Assembly: GCA_964440935.1 (NCBI GenBank)
Contig: CAYTTY010000011.1
Coordinates: 36,698-100,697 of the forward strand
Source: WJJR01 sp964440935
Lineage (GTDB): Bacteria; Zixibacteria; MSB-5A5; WJJR01
Direction of reading: 5' to 3'
Length of the DNA stretch: 64,000 nt
Part shown: positions 35,584 to 43,927 of the stretch, one piece after another
Numbering within the stretch: position 1 is the stretch's first letter
How the letters are laid out: every line of letters starts with the position of its first letter
Notes under the pieces: generated by a model
Database searches by the model: none
Told to the model about the DNA's origin: nothing
Seen by the model: the letters and a program-made list of their open reading frames with translations, nothing else
Position numbers and translations under genes: made by a program

Positions 35584-36099
35584 TCATTTGAATGTTTCCG
35601 ATCGGCCACGTGGTATACTCAATGATTGCCAATCGGCACCTTGTGTCTGACGGGCCAAGGTGATGATCTGGCCGACATGGTAAGCGTAGTGCATCAACTG
35701 GCGGTTGATCGCCTCAATGACCGAATGCGGTTCGCCGCAAATGATGACTGTGTGTGTAAGATGATCGGGGCTCAGACTGTCGAGTGTATCGAATAGAATC
35801 GCCCATGACTGATCCCACACGGTCATCAACTCGTCACGGGTGGTGTCGGGATCGATTTCGAATTCGGTATCACGATTTCGGTCGGGCTTTTCGCCGTCGC
35901 TGGTGAGAAAGTCGGTCCATCGGGATCGCATGTTGCCGGCCACGTGCTTGACGATAATCGCAATGCTGTTACCGTCGGCTTCCACAATATGAAAGAACGC
36001 GTCATCGCTGATCTGCCGCATTGCACGTTCGCCGAGATCGCGATAGCGCTGAAACAGGTTGCGTATGTCAGTAAGATACAGTTCTCCTGTTGTCGGCAT
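35584..36099 (-). CDS. DinB-like four-helix protein (DUF1572)
   Basis: A 171-residue protein predicted to be a helical bundle of the DinB/YfiT type. The metal-binding histidines are likely those in AIIVKHVAGN and in LMHYAYHVGQIITLARQ, the usual DUF1572 positions. Members bind divalent metal and some act as thiol-dependent transferases. No activity can be given here. It lies between phzF and the TPR-like protein, all on the minus strand. Confidence 0.8.
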   Translation of the reverse strand: MPTTGELYLTDIRNLFQRYRDLGERAMRQISDDAFFHIVEADGNSIAIIVKHVAGNMRSRWTDFLTSDGEKPDRNRDTEFEIDPDTTRDELMTVWDQSWAILFDTLDSLSPDHLTHTVIICGEPHSVIEAINRQLMHYAYHVGQIITLARQTQGADWQSLSIPRGRSETFK

Positions 36100-36121
36100 T
36101 CGTTAACTCCATGTGCTTGGT

Positions 36122-37198
36122 TTAGTTCCCCGGATGGGTGATGCCCTTTAATGTGTGCTGCAACTCTCGGAGTTGCTCGAGTGTACGGGTGTGGCGTTTC
36201 CGAGTGTCGTTTGGTGCGGGATACGATAGCCCGGCATGGCACTCGGCCAGCGCCCCGCGGTAGTGACCGGCTTCGTAGAGCGCGTGCGCGCGATTCGCGG
36301 CACATGCGATGAGATTGTAGTAATTGCCGGGTCCCTTGTCCATGATGCGCGATTCGATCTCATCATAGTACCTGGCGGCGTCATTCCAGCGATAGAGGCC
36401 CATGCTGGCTTCGGCCAAGATCCACAACGGTGATTTGGCATTGGGAAGATTCGTCGACAACGTCTCGGCGTGGGCAATGACCGTGAGATGGTCATCTTCG
36501 TTCATCAGGGCATAGCACAGCGATGCGCGTGCGGCATTGCGCGAGATGGTACCGTGTTCAATCACACGTTGCAATTGTGAGAGCCCTTTTTGACGATCAT
36601 CGGGGACGATGGGCAGCCAGTTGACGAAATCAGTCTTCACGGATCTCCAGTAGTTGTATGTGCCCAGGCCGAGGTACGCATCGATTAATGTGGTATCCAG
36701 TTCGAGTGCGTGCTTGAAATGGTTTTTAGCAGACAGTCCGCGCTTCAACGCCGCAAACCACCCGCCCCAGTGCGATTCATACACGGCATCGTAGCCCAGT
36801 GCCGCGCCGAGAACAAATTCTGGCTCACCGCTCACGGGTGTCGATGTGCGCCACAGTTCCGCTTCGTTGATGGCCTCATCGAGCCAGCGGCGAAACTCCA
36901 CGGCCCGTGCGGGAGATTCGTGATCCAGCATCTCCCCGTGAATGGCGGCGGCGGTGAACAACGGGCCGATCGGTGACCGAGGATACCGCGTTGCCATTGC
37001 CGTGAACAGTGATTCCGCCTTCGCGAACTGTTCGTTCTCGGTCCAATGGACGCCCATTAAGACGGTGTCGAGAAAGGGGCCCGCTGTAAACAGTGATGGA
37101 TAACGCGGTGTATCAGTGTCGTCTGCCCGTGTTGGCAATGGTAAGACGGCACCTGTCATCAACACAAACGCCAGCACGATTGAAATACGGAGGATCAT
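36122..37198 (-). CDS. Exported helical-repeat (TPR-like) protein of unknown function
   Basis: A 358-residue protein with a signal peptide (MILRISIVLAFVLMTGAVLP). A series of helix pairs with TPR spacing follows (WTENEQFAKAESLFTAMATRYPRSPIGP; KRGLSAKNHFKHALELDTTLIDAYLGLG; NLIACAANRAHALYEAGHYRGALAECHAGL). Such repeats mediate protein contacts in the periplasm. ATG 37198 opens directly into the signal peptide, and the upstream in-frame extension would run into the neighbouring reductoisomerase-like gene, whose stop is 10 bases away. No clear partner is known. Confidence 0.72.
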   Translation of the reverse strand: MILRISIVLAFVLMTGAVLPLPTRADDTDTPRYPSLFTAGPFLDTVLMGVHWTENEQFAKAESLFTAMATRYPRSPIGPLFTAAAIHGEMLDHESPARAVEFRRWLDEAINEAELWRTSTPVSGEPEFVLGAALGYDAVYESHWGGWFAALKRGLSAKNHFKHALELDTTLIDAYLGLGTYNYWRSVKTDFVNWLPIVPDDRQKGLSQLQRVIEHGTISRNAARASLCYALMNEDDHLTVIAHAETLSTNLPNAKSPLWILAEASMGLYRWNDAARYYDEIESRIMDKGPGNYYNLIACAANRAHALYEAGHYRGALAECHAGLSYPAPNDTRKRHTRTLEQLRELQHTLKGITHPGN

Positions 37199-37208
37199 GA
37201 CAGGAAGG

Positions 37209-38195
37209 TCAATCCGATGAACTGCTTTTATCACCGAGTTTTTGGAGAACGTCACGTTCGCCGCGTTCGAATTCATGCGTAACCGTAGGGCTGAAGTGCT
37301 TTCGACGCGACGATTGTGCTCCCGTGCGTACCCACGAGCGGAAGAAGCGGCCGCTATCAATCTCAGCAAATACATCGTCCATAGCTCTGCGCACGGCAGA
37401 CGAAATGACGCGCTTGCCTGTGTGTTTGGCGCCGAAGGCCGCAGTCGGAGAAATGTTCTTGTACATTCCGGCCAGACCTTCGCTTTTCACGAGGTCGATG
37501 ATCAGGTCGAGTTGGTACACACATTCGAGATAGGCCGCATGCGGTGGGAAGCCGTGCTTAATCAATGTCATCACGCCGGCTTCGAGTAACGCCCCGAGGC
37601 CACCGCACAGAACGGCTTGTTCACCGAAGAGATCACCGACCGCCTCGTGCGCGAATGTCGACGGGATCGCACCGGCGGGAATACAACCGATCCCTTTGGC
37701 CAACGCCAGAGCGAGTGACATGACCCGTCCGGAATGGTCGTGATGCACCGCCACAAAACAGGCGACACCATCGCGCTGTGCCCGCAGTTCGCGCAATCGC
37801 TTCCCCGGGCCGAGCGGAGCGACCATGATCACATCAACAAAATCGGGAGGAATGACAGTCTTGAAGTGCACGGATGCTGCATGCGCGACAACAAGGGAGT
37901 GTCCATCATGCAAGTAGGGTTCAATATCCGATTCGAAGACGGTTCCGTGAAGATGATCAGGTGCGAGGAGAAGGATGATATCGGTGTCACGTGTCGCGCG
38001 CGGTGTGGTTGTTACAGTGAAGCCGTCGGCCTTGGCGCGACGGCGGGACCGGCTGCGGGATGGCAACCCGATGATTGGATTGATCCCGGCATCACGCAGG
38101 TTCAGCGCCTGGGCTTGTCCCTGCGAACCGTAGCCGATCACGGCAACGGTCTTATTCGTGAGCGGTTTGAGTGACGCCGTTCGAATGACACGCAT
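37209..38195 (-). CDS. Divergent ketol-acid reductoisomerase homologue, catalytic residues altered
   Basis: A 328-residue class I KARI-like protein. The NADP motif GYGSQGQAQA (residues 21-30), His105 of the H(G)xxxHF motif, EAVGDLFGEQAVLCGG (Glu184, Asp188, Glu192) and YLECVYQLDLIIDL are recognisable. However, the invariant lysine of the APKGPG motif is leucine (APLGPG, Leu128), and the second Glu of the ExxxE metal pair is glutamine (Gln228). Both are needed in true IlvC. The first two thirds align best; the tail (291-328) is unusual. No other branched-chain biosynthesis gene is nearby. AGGAGA supports ATG 38195. I infer a changed or lost activity. Confidence 0.75.
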   Translation of the reverse strand: MRVIRTASLKPLTNKTVAVIGYGSQGQAQALNLRDAGINPIIGLPSRSRSRRRAKADGFTVTTTPRATRDTDIILLLAPDHLHGTVFESDIEPYLHDGHSLVVAHAASVHFKTVIPPDFVDVIMVAPLGPGKRLRELRAQRDGVACFVAVHHDHSGRVMSLALALAKGIGCIPAGAIPSTFAHEAVGDLFGEQAVLCGGLGALLEAGVMTLIKHGFPPHAAYLECVYQLDLIIDLVKSEGLAGMYKNISPTAAFGAKHTGKRVISSAVRRAMDDVFAEIDSGRFFRSWVRTGAQSSRRKHFSPTVTHEFERGERDVLQKLGDKSSSSD

Positions 38196-38299
38196 ATCGT
38201 CTCCTGGGGGGATCATACGTGTGGTGGGGTGTGGGTTCAAGGGAATAGACCGAATTGCAGAATTCGGTTCCGAATTCCCCATTCGGGCGGAACAACCTA

Positions 38300-38345
38300 C
38301 CCCTCACCCCGGTCCTTGCCCCGCTCAAAAGCGCGAGGAGAGGGA
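38300..38345. repeat. CCCCTCACCCC palindromic repeat, copy 1
   Basis: CCCCTCACCCCGGTCCTTGC followed by CCCGCTCAAAAGCGCGAGGA and GAGGGA forms an imperfect hairpin around TCAAAAG. A closely similar copy occupies 56712-56757. This resembles the REP-like palindromes scattered through many bacterial genomes. Confidence 0.65.
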
Positions 38346-38435
38346 ACGATGCGCAGGGGTGCACCTCCGCCTGTGCCGAGCGGAGCTGATGTGTTTATCC
38401 TACGCGACGCCGAGCTGGGGCTCGGCGGTCCGTAT

Positions 38436-39719
38436 TCATGATGGGGATGGTTCGGAAGGATCGAGACGCTGGATTTTCACGCGGGCGATGCGTTGGCCGT
38501 CCATTTCCTCGACACTGAAGCCGAGCCCATTTTCTTCGATGCGGTATCCCGGGGTTGGAATGCCGCCAAACCGATCATAAAGGAGACCGCCGACCGTTTC
38601 GAACTTCTCGTCGGGTAGTTCGACGTCGAGCGCGTCGCCGATCTCGTACAATGCCACGACACCGTCGGCCATGACGGTATCGGTTGAGATTCGCTGGATC
38701 GGATCGCCCTCGATATCGTGCTCATCGCGGATTTCGCCGACGATCTCCTCGAGGATGTCTTCCAACGTAACCAGTCCCGCGGTGCCACCGAACTCGTCGA
38801 CGACAATGGCGATGTGGGTGTTGCGACGTTTGAATTCCTCCAGGAGAGCATCAACTCTTTTCGTTTCGGGGACAACGAAGGCGTTGCGGGCCATGTGTGC
38901 GAGATCGATCATTGACGTATCCTGTTCGATCGTCATCAGGTCCTTCACGTACAAGATTCCAATGATCGTATCGAGATCATCCTCGTAGATCGGCAGGCGC
39001 GAGTGACCGTGCTCGCGAACGATGCGCCGCACGTCATCGATGGTAGCGTCGGCCTCCAATGCGACGATGTGAATGCGTGGGACCATCACCTCGCGCACTT
39101 CGGTGTTTTCGAGACCGATGACGCCCTGGATCATCTCGCGTTCATCTTCTTCGATGATTGGCTCGCCAGTTCCGGCCGATTGGGATAGCGTTTCCAGAGC
39201 ACGTTCGAGAATCTCTTCGCGTTCCTCGGCCGAGAGTTCCTGTCCGCTGCCGCCGCCGACACGGCGTACAATGGACACCAGCGGACGCAGCACCGATGAC
39301 AGCCAGACAAACAAGGTCGTTCCACGCGGCAATGTATCGATGTTCTCGTCGATCAAATGCACGCGCGGCCACACCTCGCCAACTATAACGCGGATCACCC
39401 AGATGATACCGAGTGCCAGGACAAACGTCGGCAGCCAGGACCATCCCAACGCCTCGGACCACGTCGGTACAACCCAGACGACCAGCCCGACCGTGATGAG
39501 AAACGCGAGGGATTTGAACAGATCGGCAGTCAGTATGATATCGCGGGGATGTCTGACCAGTTCGGACACTTGCGCCTGCCGAGCGCGTGTCAGGCCGTTG
39601 CCGTTGCCGTTCGTTTTGCTCTTGAGCAACAGCAGACGTTTGGCCACCGACGCGGTCCAGTACACGCCCGACATCAGGACAATGGTCGCCACAATCAGAA
39701 CGAGCGCTTCGAGGATCAT
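38436..39719 (-). CDS. CNNM/CorC (HlyC)-family transporter-associated protein with CBS domains
   Basis: A 427-residue protein. The N-terminal transmembrane region (about 1-140; helices such as MILEALVLIVATIVLMSGVYW and LAFLITVGLVVWVV) is joined to a CBS pair (about 205-320; MVPRIHIVALEADATIDDVRRIV and GHSRLPIYEDDLDTIIGILYVKDL) and the CorC_HlyC C-terminal domain (about 335-425; VADGVVALYEIGDALDVELP). Members are linked with Mg2+/Co2+ efflux. It overlaps ybeY by the ATGA arrangement, completing the common phoH-pgpH-ybeY-corC order. Confidence 0.9.
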   Translation of the reverse strand: MILEALVLIVATIVLMSGVYWTASVAKRLLLLKSKTNGNGNGLTRARQAQVSELVRHPRDIILTADLFKSLAFLITVGLVVWVVPTWSEALGWSWLPTFVLALGIIWVIRVIVGEVWPRVHLIDENIDTLPRGTTLFVWLSSVLRPLVSIVRRVGGGSGQELSAEEREEILERALETLSQSAGTGEPIIEEDEREMIQGVIGLENTEVREVMVPRIHIVALEADATIDDVRRIVREHGHSRLPIYEDDLDTIIGILYVKDLMTIEQDTSMIDLAHMARNAFVVPETKRVDALLEEFKRRNTHIAIVVDEFGGTAGLVTLEDILEEIVGEIRDEHDIEGDPIQRISTDTVMADGVVALYEIGDALDVELPDEKFETVGGLLYDRFGGIPTPGYRIEENGLGFSVEEMDGQRIARVKIQRLDPSEPSPS

Positions 39720-40240
39720 ACGGTCTCCCGTTGTGCGCGACGGTCGATCAGTCCGGCTGACTTCAAATAGCGGTTCTCTCGGGCCGTCATCGCTCGGCGG
39801 CCCTGACCGGTGTGATGATCGTATCCGGCCAAATGCAACAATCCATGCACCGCCAACCGCGCCAACTCCGACGTCTGCGTGTCGCCCGTCTCCGCGGACC
39901 AGCGACGCGCATGATCGATGTTGCAGTACACTTCACCAATCGGTTCGGCGGCCCGCCGTGGCATATTGGGCGTGGTGAGGGGAAATGTCAGAACGTCGGT
40001 GGGACGATCCTTCTTCATGTGGCGCCGGTTGAGCTGCCGCATATCCCGGTCGCCAACGACAATCAGATGTACCGGTCCGTGCAGGCGCTCGCCTTTGCAG
40101 ACACGCAGCGCGACGTTGTGCAAGACGGCACGGGGGACACGTCCCTCAATCGGGCCGCGCATGACTATGATTTCGGGTTGGAAACCAGTGCGGCGTCGAG
40201 ACGGAGGCTCAGAATCTTTCGGGTCGCTGGTTGTGTCCAT
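39716..40240 (-). CDS. ybeY: Endoribonuclease YbeY (rRNA maturation factor)
   Basis: A 174-residue metalloprotein with the diagnostic zinc motif HGLLHLAGYDH (His132, His136, His142) near the C-terminus and TDVLTFPL in the core. YbeY takes part in 16S rRNA 3'-end maturation and ribosome quality control. The first ~20 residues are polar and probably disordered. An internal Met27 is an alternative start. The gene sits 26 bases after pgpH and overlaps corC. Confidence 0.95.
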   Translation of the reverse strand: MDTTSDPKDSEPPSRRRTGFQPEIIVMRGPIEGRVPRAVLHNVALRVCKGERLHGPVHLIVVGDRDMRQLNRRHMKKDRPTDVLTFPLTTPNMPRRAAEPIGEVYCNIDHARRWSAETGDTQTSELARLAVHGLLHLAGYDHHTGQGRRAMTARENRYLKSAGLIDRRAQRETV

Positions 40241-40266
40241 TGGTCAACTCATATACGGCCAGTGAG

Positions 40267-42618
40267 TCACTGGCGATCCCGTTTCAGCACGTTTGCATTG
40301 ATCGGAGATTTGGGCGTTTCCGACGGTGTGCGCGGGTCGCCCGGGGCACCGACGATCTCACTCGGCGGGCGTGTTCCCTCGACCGGTTCGCCCGGCTGAA
40401 TCGGCGACGGATAGTCAATGCGCTGGTGAAACACACCGAGCAAAATCTTGAGGAAGCTCTCCTCGATCTTATGCAAGTCACGTAACGTCAGATCGCATTC
40501 TTCCAACTGGCCCGATGTGAATTTATCTTCGATGATCTTCTTAATTGCACCACGCAACCGTCCCGGTTTCGGATCTTCGAGGGTACGGCTGACCGCTTCG
40601 ACCGAGTCGGCCAGCATCACAATGGCGGTTTCACGCCGCTGCGGTTTCGGACCGGGGTAGCGGAAATCGTCTTCGTTCACCGGTTCATCGGGCGTCTGCG
40701 TCTTCGCCTTGTGGTAGAAAAACGACATCGTCGTCGTGCCGTGATGCTGCTCGATGAAGTCGATCACAACGTCGGGGAGATCGTATTCGAGCGCCAATTC
40801 CCTGCCGCGTTTGACGTGTGATTCCAAAATCAACGCACTCATCGACGGCGGCAGTTTCTCATGCTTGCTCTTCAGGTGCCGCTGATTCTCGATGAAGTAC
40901 TCGGGCTTTTCCATTTTGCCGATGTCGTGGAAATATGCGCCGACACGCGCCAACAAGGCATTGGCGCCGATTGCTTCGGCCGCGGCTTCGGCCAGATTGC
41001 CGATGACGATGGAATGGTGATATGTCCCCGGTGCTTCGAGCGTGAGACGCCGCAGCAACGGATGATTGAGGTTCGACAACTCCAACAGCGTCAAGTCGGT
41101 GGTGAATCCGAGCATCGATTCGAAGACCGGTAAGATGCCGACGGCGAAAACCGCGCCGGCGATGGCATTGAGCACGCCGTAGCCGGCCGATGCCAGGATC
41201 ACCTCGGGCACGGCGAACCGCAGCGACTCCAACACATAACACCCGACAATGTAGACAAGCGCCGCATAAAGCGCCGGCCGGTAGAAGTCGTATCGCCGAC
41301 GCACCGAGTGGAGACTGTATGCCGACACCATGCCTGCCGCCAGTCCGACCGCAAACACGGTGAAGTTGAAGCCGGTGACGACACTGACCAGCAGTGCCAG
41401 AAACACGGTCGACACCAACCCGGTCCCCAAATCGAGCAAGACCGTGACCAGGATGGCGGCAAACGGGAGTGGAATCAGGTACTGCGCGGGGCCGCCCGCC
41501 TCCATGGCGACGCGTGTCGCGATCAGTGTCATTGCCCAGACCACGGTTAACAGGATCGCCGGTGACGTGCGCTTGAGATACTTCGGACGGAAATAATACA
41601 GATGCGTCACCACACCCATGACGCAGAATATGGCGAACAGGATGCGTCCGCCAATCGGCGCCACGAAGGCAATCGGATTGTCTGCGTCGATCTGTTCAAG
41701 ACGGTACTGGGCCAGCGCCTGAAGACGTTCGGCGTGGACGGCATTGACGCGCTGGTTTTTGGAAATGATGCGCTCGCCCCGAAAAATGCGGACTTTGTAT
41801 GGTGACACTTCGGCGAGCGCTTCCTGGCGCCGTTGTTCAGTTTCTTCCGGGTCGGGGCGTAGGTTCGGCGTCAACAAGCTGCCGACGACGTCGACCAGAG
41901 CGGCCAGTTCGAGCGAATCCACACCGGGAATTTCGGCGAGCTCGCGGCGCATGCGGTCCTCTGCGCTCGTCTCATCGAAAATCTGATCGCGAATGAGCGG
42001 GACATCGCCTTCGTTGCGCTCGACTACGACAAACGGGCTCTCCGAATGCGGCAAGAACCGATTGTCGGGAAAGATCCCGACCGAATATAACCGATGCATC
42101 ACGTCTTCGGCGGCGTATCGCAGTGCCAGCCAGCCACCGCCGGTCCGGGGCGGGGGCAGTTCGGAAACGTCAAGCCAGGGGAATGCCGAAGCCAGCCGTT
42201 CGGCCCGCAGTTGGGGACGAATCGACGTCGAGGCCAATCGCTCGGCGCGGTCGAAGAACTGCGCCAGCGTCCGTTGCACGGAATCGGCGACGTCACGGTC
42301 GTATTCCAGGACCGGCGGCACTTCGCGTATCTTCTGAGCGCTATCGGCGGCGAGTTCCTCGTCCGATTTCATCACCGGAAAGTCGAACGGGGCAATGATG
42401 TCCTCGGAGGCGATGTCGCCTTCCTGCGGGTAGTCCGGCGGGACGAACAACTCTTGCAGCGGAAACAACGCGACCGACAGCACCACGATCAGCACACCCA
42501 GGCTGATTTGCACGCCCAGCCGCCAGCGCCGATACGATCTCGACAATGACAACTGCGCGGCGCGTCCACGCACACGGGCCGCCAGGTACCGTTTGATCCG
42601 CAATAGTATTGCGAACAC
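40267..42618 (-). CDS. pgpH: PgpH-type 7TM-HD phosphodiesterase (c-di-AMP hydrolase family)
   Basis: A 783-residue membrane protein. One N-terminal helix (GVLIVVLSVALFPLQELF) is followed by a ~270-residue extracellular 7TMR-HDED domain, then seven helices (about 320-490), and an HD phosphohydrolase domain (YHHSIVIGNLAEAAAEAIGANALLARVGAYFHDIGKMEKPEYF) with HD metal ligands and a late HHG motif (DFIEQHHGTTTM). Homologues hydrolyse cyclic di-AMP. The start is uncertain: GTG 42618 has GGGGG eight bases upstream, and a TTG at 42633 is also in frame. It lies between phoH and ybeY. Confidence 0.9.
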   Translation of the reverse strand: MFAILLRIKRYLAARVRGRAAQLSLSRSYRRWRLGVQISLGVLIVVLSVALFPLQELFVPPDYPQEGDIASEDIIAPFDFPVMKSDEELAADSAQKIREVPPVLEYDRDVADSVQRTLAQFFDRAERLASTSIRPQLRAERLASAFPWLDVSELPPPRTGGGWLALRYAAEDVMHRLYSVGIFPDNRFLPHSESPFVVVERNEGDVPLIRDQIFDETSAEDRMRRELAEIPGVDSLELAALVDVVGSLLTPNLRPDPEETEQRRQEALAEVSPYKVRIFRGERIISKNQRVNAVHAERLQALAQYRLEQIDADNPIAFVAPIGGRILFAIFCVMGVVTHLYYFRPKYLKRTSPAILLTVVWAMTLIATRVAMEAGGPAQYLIPLPFAAILVTVLLDLGTGLVSTVFLALLVSVVTGFNFTVFAVGLAAGMVSAYSLHSVRRRYDFYRPALYAALVYIVGCYVLESLRFAVPEVILASAGYGVLNAIAGAVFAVGILPVFESMLGFTTDLTLLELSNLNHPLLRRLTLEAPGTYHHSIVIGNLAEAAAEAIGANALLARVGAYFHDIGKMEKPEYFIENQRHLKSKHEKLPPSMSALILESHVKRGRELALEYDLPDVVIDFIEQHHGTTTMSFFYHKAKTQTPDEPVNEDDFRYPGPKPQRRETAIVMLADSVEAVSRTLEDPKPGRLRGAIKKIIEDKFTSGQLEECDLTLRDLHKIEESFLKILLGVFHQRIDYPSPIQPGEPVEGTRPPSEIVGAPGDPRTPSETPKSPINANVLKRDRQ

Positions 42619-42642
42619 GAGTTGTGCCCCCAAAAACTCGGA

Positions 42643-43713
42643 CTACTCGTCCAAGGTGTTCGTCGCGTCCGCCGTCGTGTCCCGTGACGGTGACTGCGGC
42701 GTGTTTGTGTCGCCGCCATGGCGGTCGCTTCCGGACCGCCCGTGCTCGTGGTGCTCATATGCCCGGATGATGTTCGACACCAGGCGGTGGCGTACGACGT
42801 CACGGTCAGTCAAATTAACAAAGCCGATGCCCTTGATGCCGCTGAGAATACGATGTGCAGACACCAAACCGGACTCGGTCCGTTTATCCAGATCGATCTG
42901 TGTGATATCGCCGGTGATCACGGCCTTCGACCGTTCTCCCAAACGCGTCAGAAACATCTTCATCTGGGCGGGCGTGGTGTTCTGTGCCTCGTCGAGAATG
43001 ATAAACGAGTGATTCAGCGTGCGGCCGCGCATGAATGCGAGCGGTACGATCTCAATCGTGCCGTTTTCCATCAATCGTTGGATCTTGTCCACCGTCATCA
43101 TTTCGTGCAGGGCATCGTACACGGGCCGCAAATACGGATCGACCTTTGCCCGAATGTCGCCCGGCAGGAACCCGAGCGATTCGCCGGCTTCCACAGCGGG
43201 CCGCGCCAAAAAGACACGATTGACCAACTTCGCCTTCCATTCGGCAACCGCCATGGCGACAGCCAGATAAGTTTTGCCAGTCCCTGCCGGGCCGATACAA
43301 AACGTAATATCGTAATTCTCAATCGCCTCGAGATAGGCCTTCTGGCCCAATGTTTTGGCGACGATCCGCTGGCGGCCGACACCGGCCAGATCGGGCGATG
43401 TCTCCAGCTGGGACGATGGTCCCTCCATCCCCTCGGACACCAGCGTCATCGCATAGTGCAGGTAGCGTTCGGAGAGTTCACCCGTCTTATTGACGTGACG
43501 AATGAGATCGGTAAACAACCGCTCGACCACATGCACCTTGCTCGGCTCACCGATAACTGTGACTTCATCGCCACGCGCCGTCAAATGCACCGAGAACCGC
43601 GCCTCGATCAGACTGAGAAAGACACTGTGTTGCCCGAACAGTACGCGCGGGTCACAGTCGGTAATCTCAATGCTTCGCTGAATCTGCTGGCGGGTCGTAT
43701 CACCAACTGGCAT
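42643..43713 (-). CDS. PhoH-family ATPase (PhoH-like protein)
   Basis: A 356-residue cytosolic nucleotide-binding protein. An N-terminal KH-like part (about 15-70) precedes the PhoH ATPase core with Walker A GPAGTGKT (141-148) and Walker B SFIILDEAQN (about 233-242). A low-complexity His- and Asp-rich tail (HHEHGRSGSDRHGGDTNT) ends the chain. PhoH-like proteins act in RNA metabolism and are typically encoded next to ybeY, as here. The 213-base stretch upstream (43714-43927) shows no recognisable element. Confidence 0.92.
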   Translation of the reverse strand: MPVGDTTRQQIQRSIEITDCDPRVLFGQHSVFLSLIEARFSVHLTARGDEVTVIGEPSKVHVVERLFTDLIRHVNKTGELSERYLHYAMTLVSEGMEGPSSQLETSPDLAGVGRQRIVAKTLGQKAYLEAIENYDITFCIGPAGTGKTYLAVAMAVAEWKAKLVNRVFLARPAVEAGESLGFLPGDIRAKVDPYLRPVYDALHEMMTVDKIQRLMENGTIEIVPLAFMRGRTLNHSFIILDEAQNTTPAQMKMFLTRLGERSKAVITGDITQIDLDKRTESGLVSAHRILSGIKGIGFVNLTDRDVVRHRLVSNIIRAYEHHEHGRSGSDRHGGDTNTPQSPSRDTTADATNTLDE

Positions 43714-43927
43714 AATTGAATGTACTCTCGGCTCCTTTTCCGGCTACTACCTATATCGGCCCAACCGGCCCCATCATTGTCGGACGATTCACTCTGCGGA
43801 TATCTCTCGGATCATAGAGTACGAACAATATATGCAGCCTGTTCCGGTTCCGTTTGAAAAACCTCGTCGGACAGTATACTGAAACTCTAAGGTATTACCT
43901 GTCAATTACATAGGATTTTCCTGAGAG

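Noticed and set aside
37209..38195. ilvC for branched-chain amino acid biosynthesis
   Set aside because: Two catalytic residues are replaced and no ilv or leu genes are near, so the gene symbol was not given.
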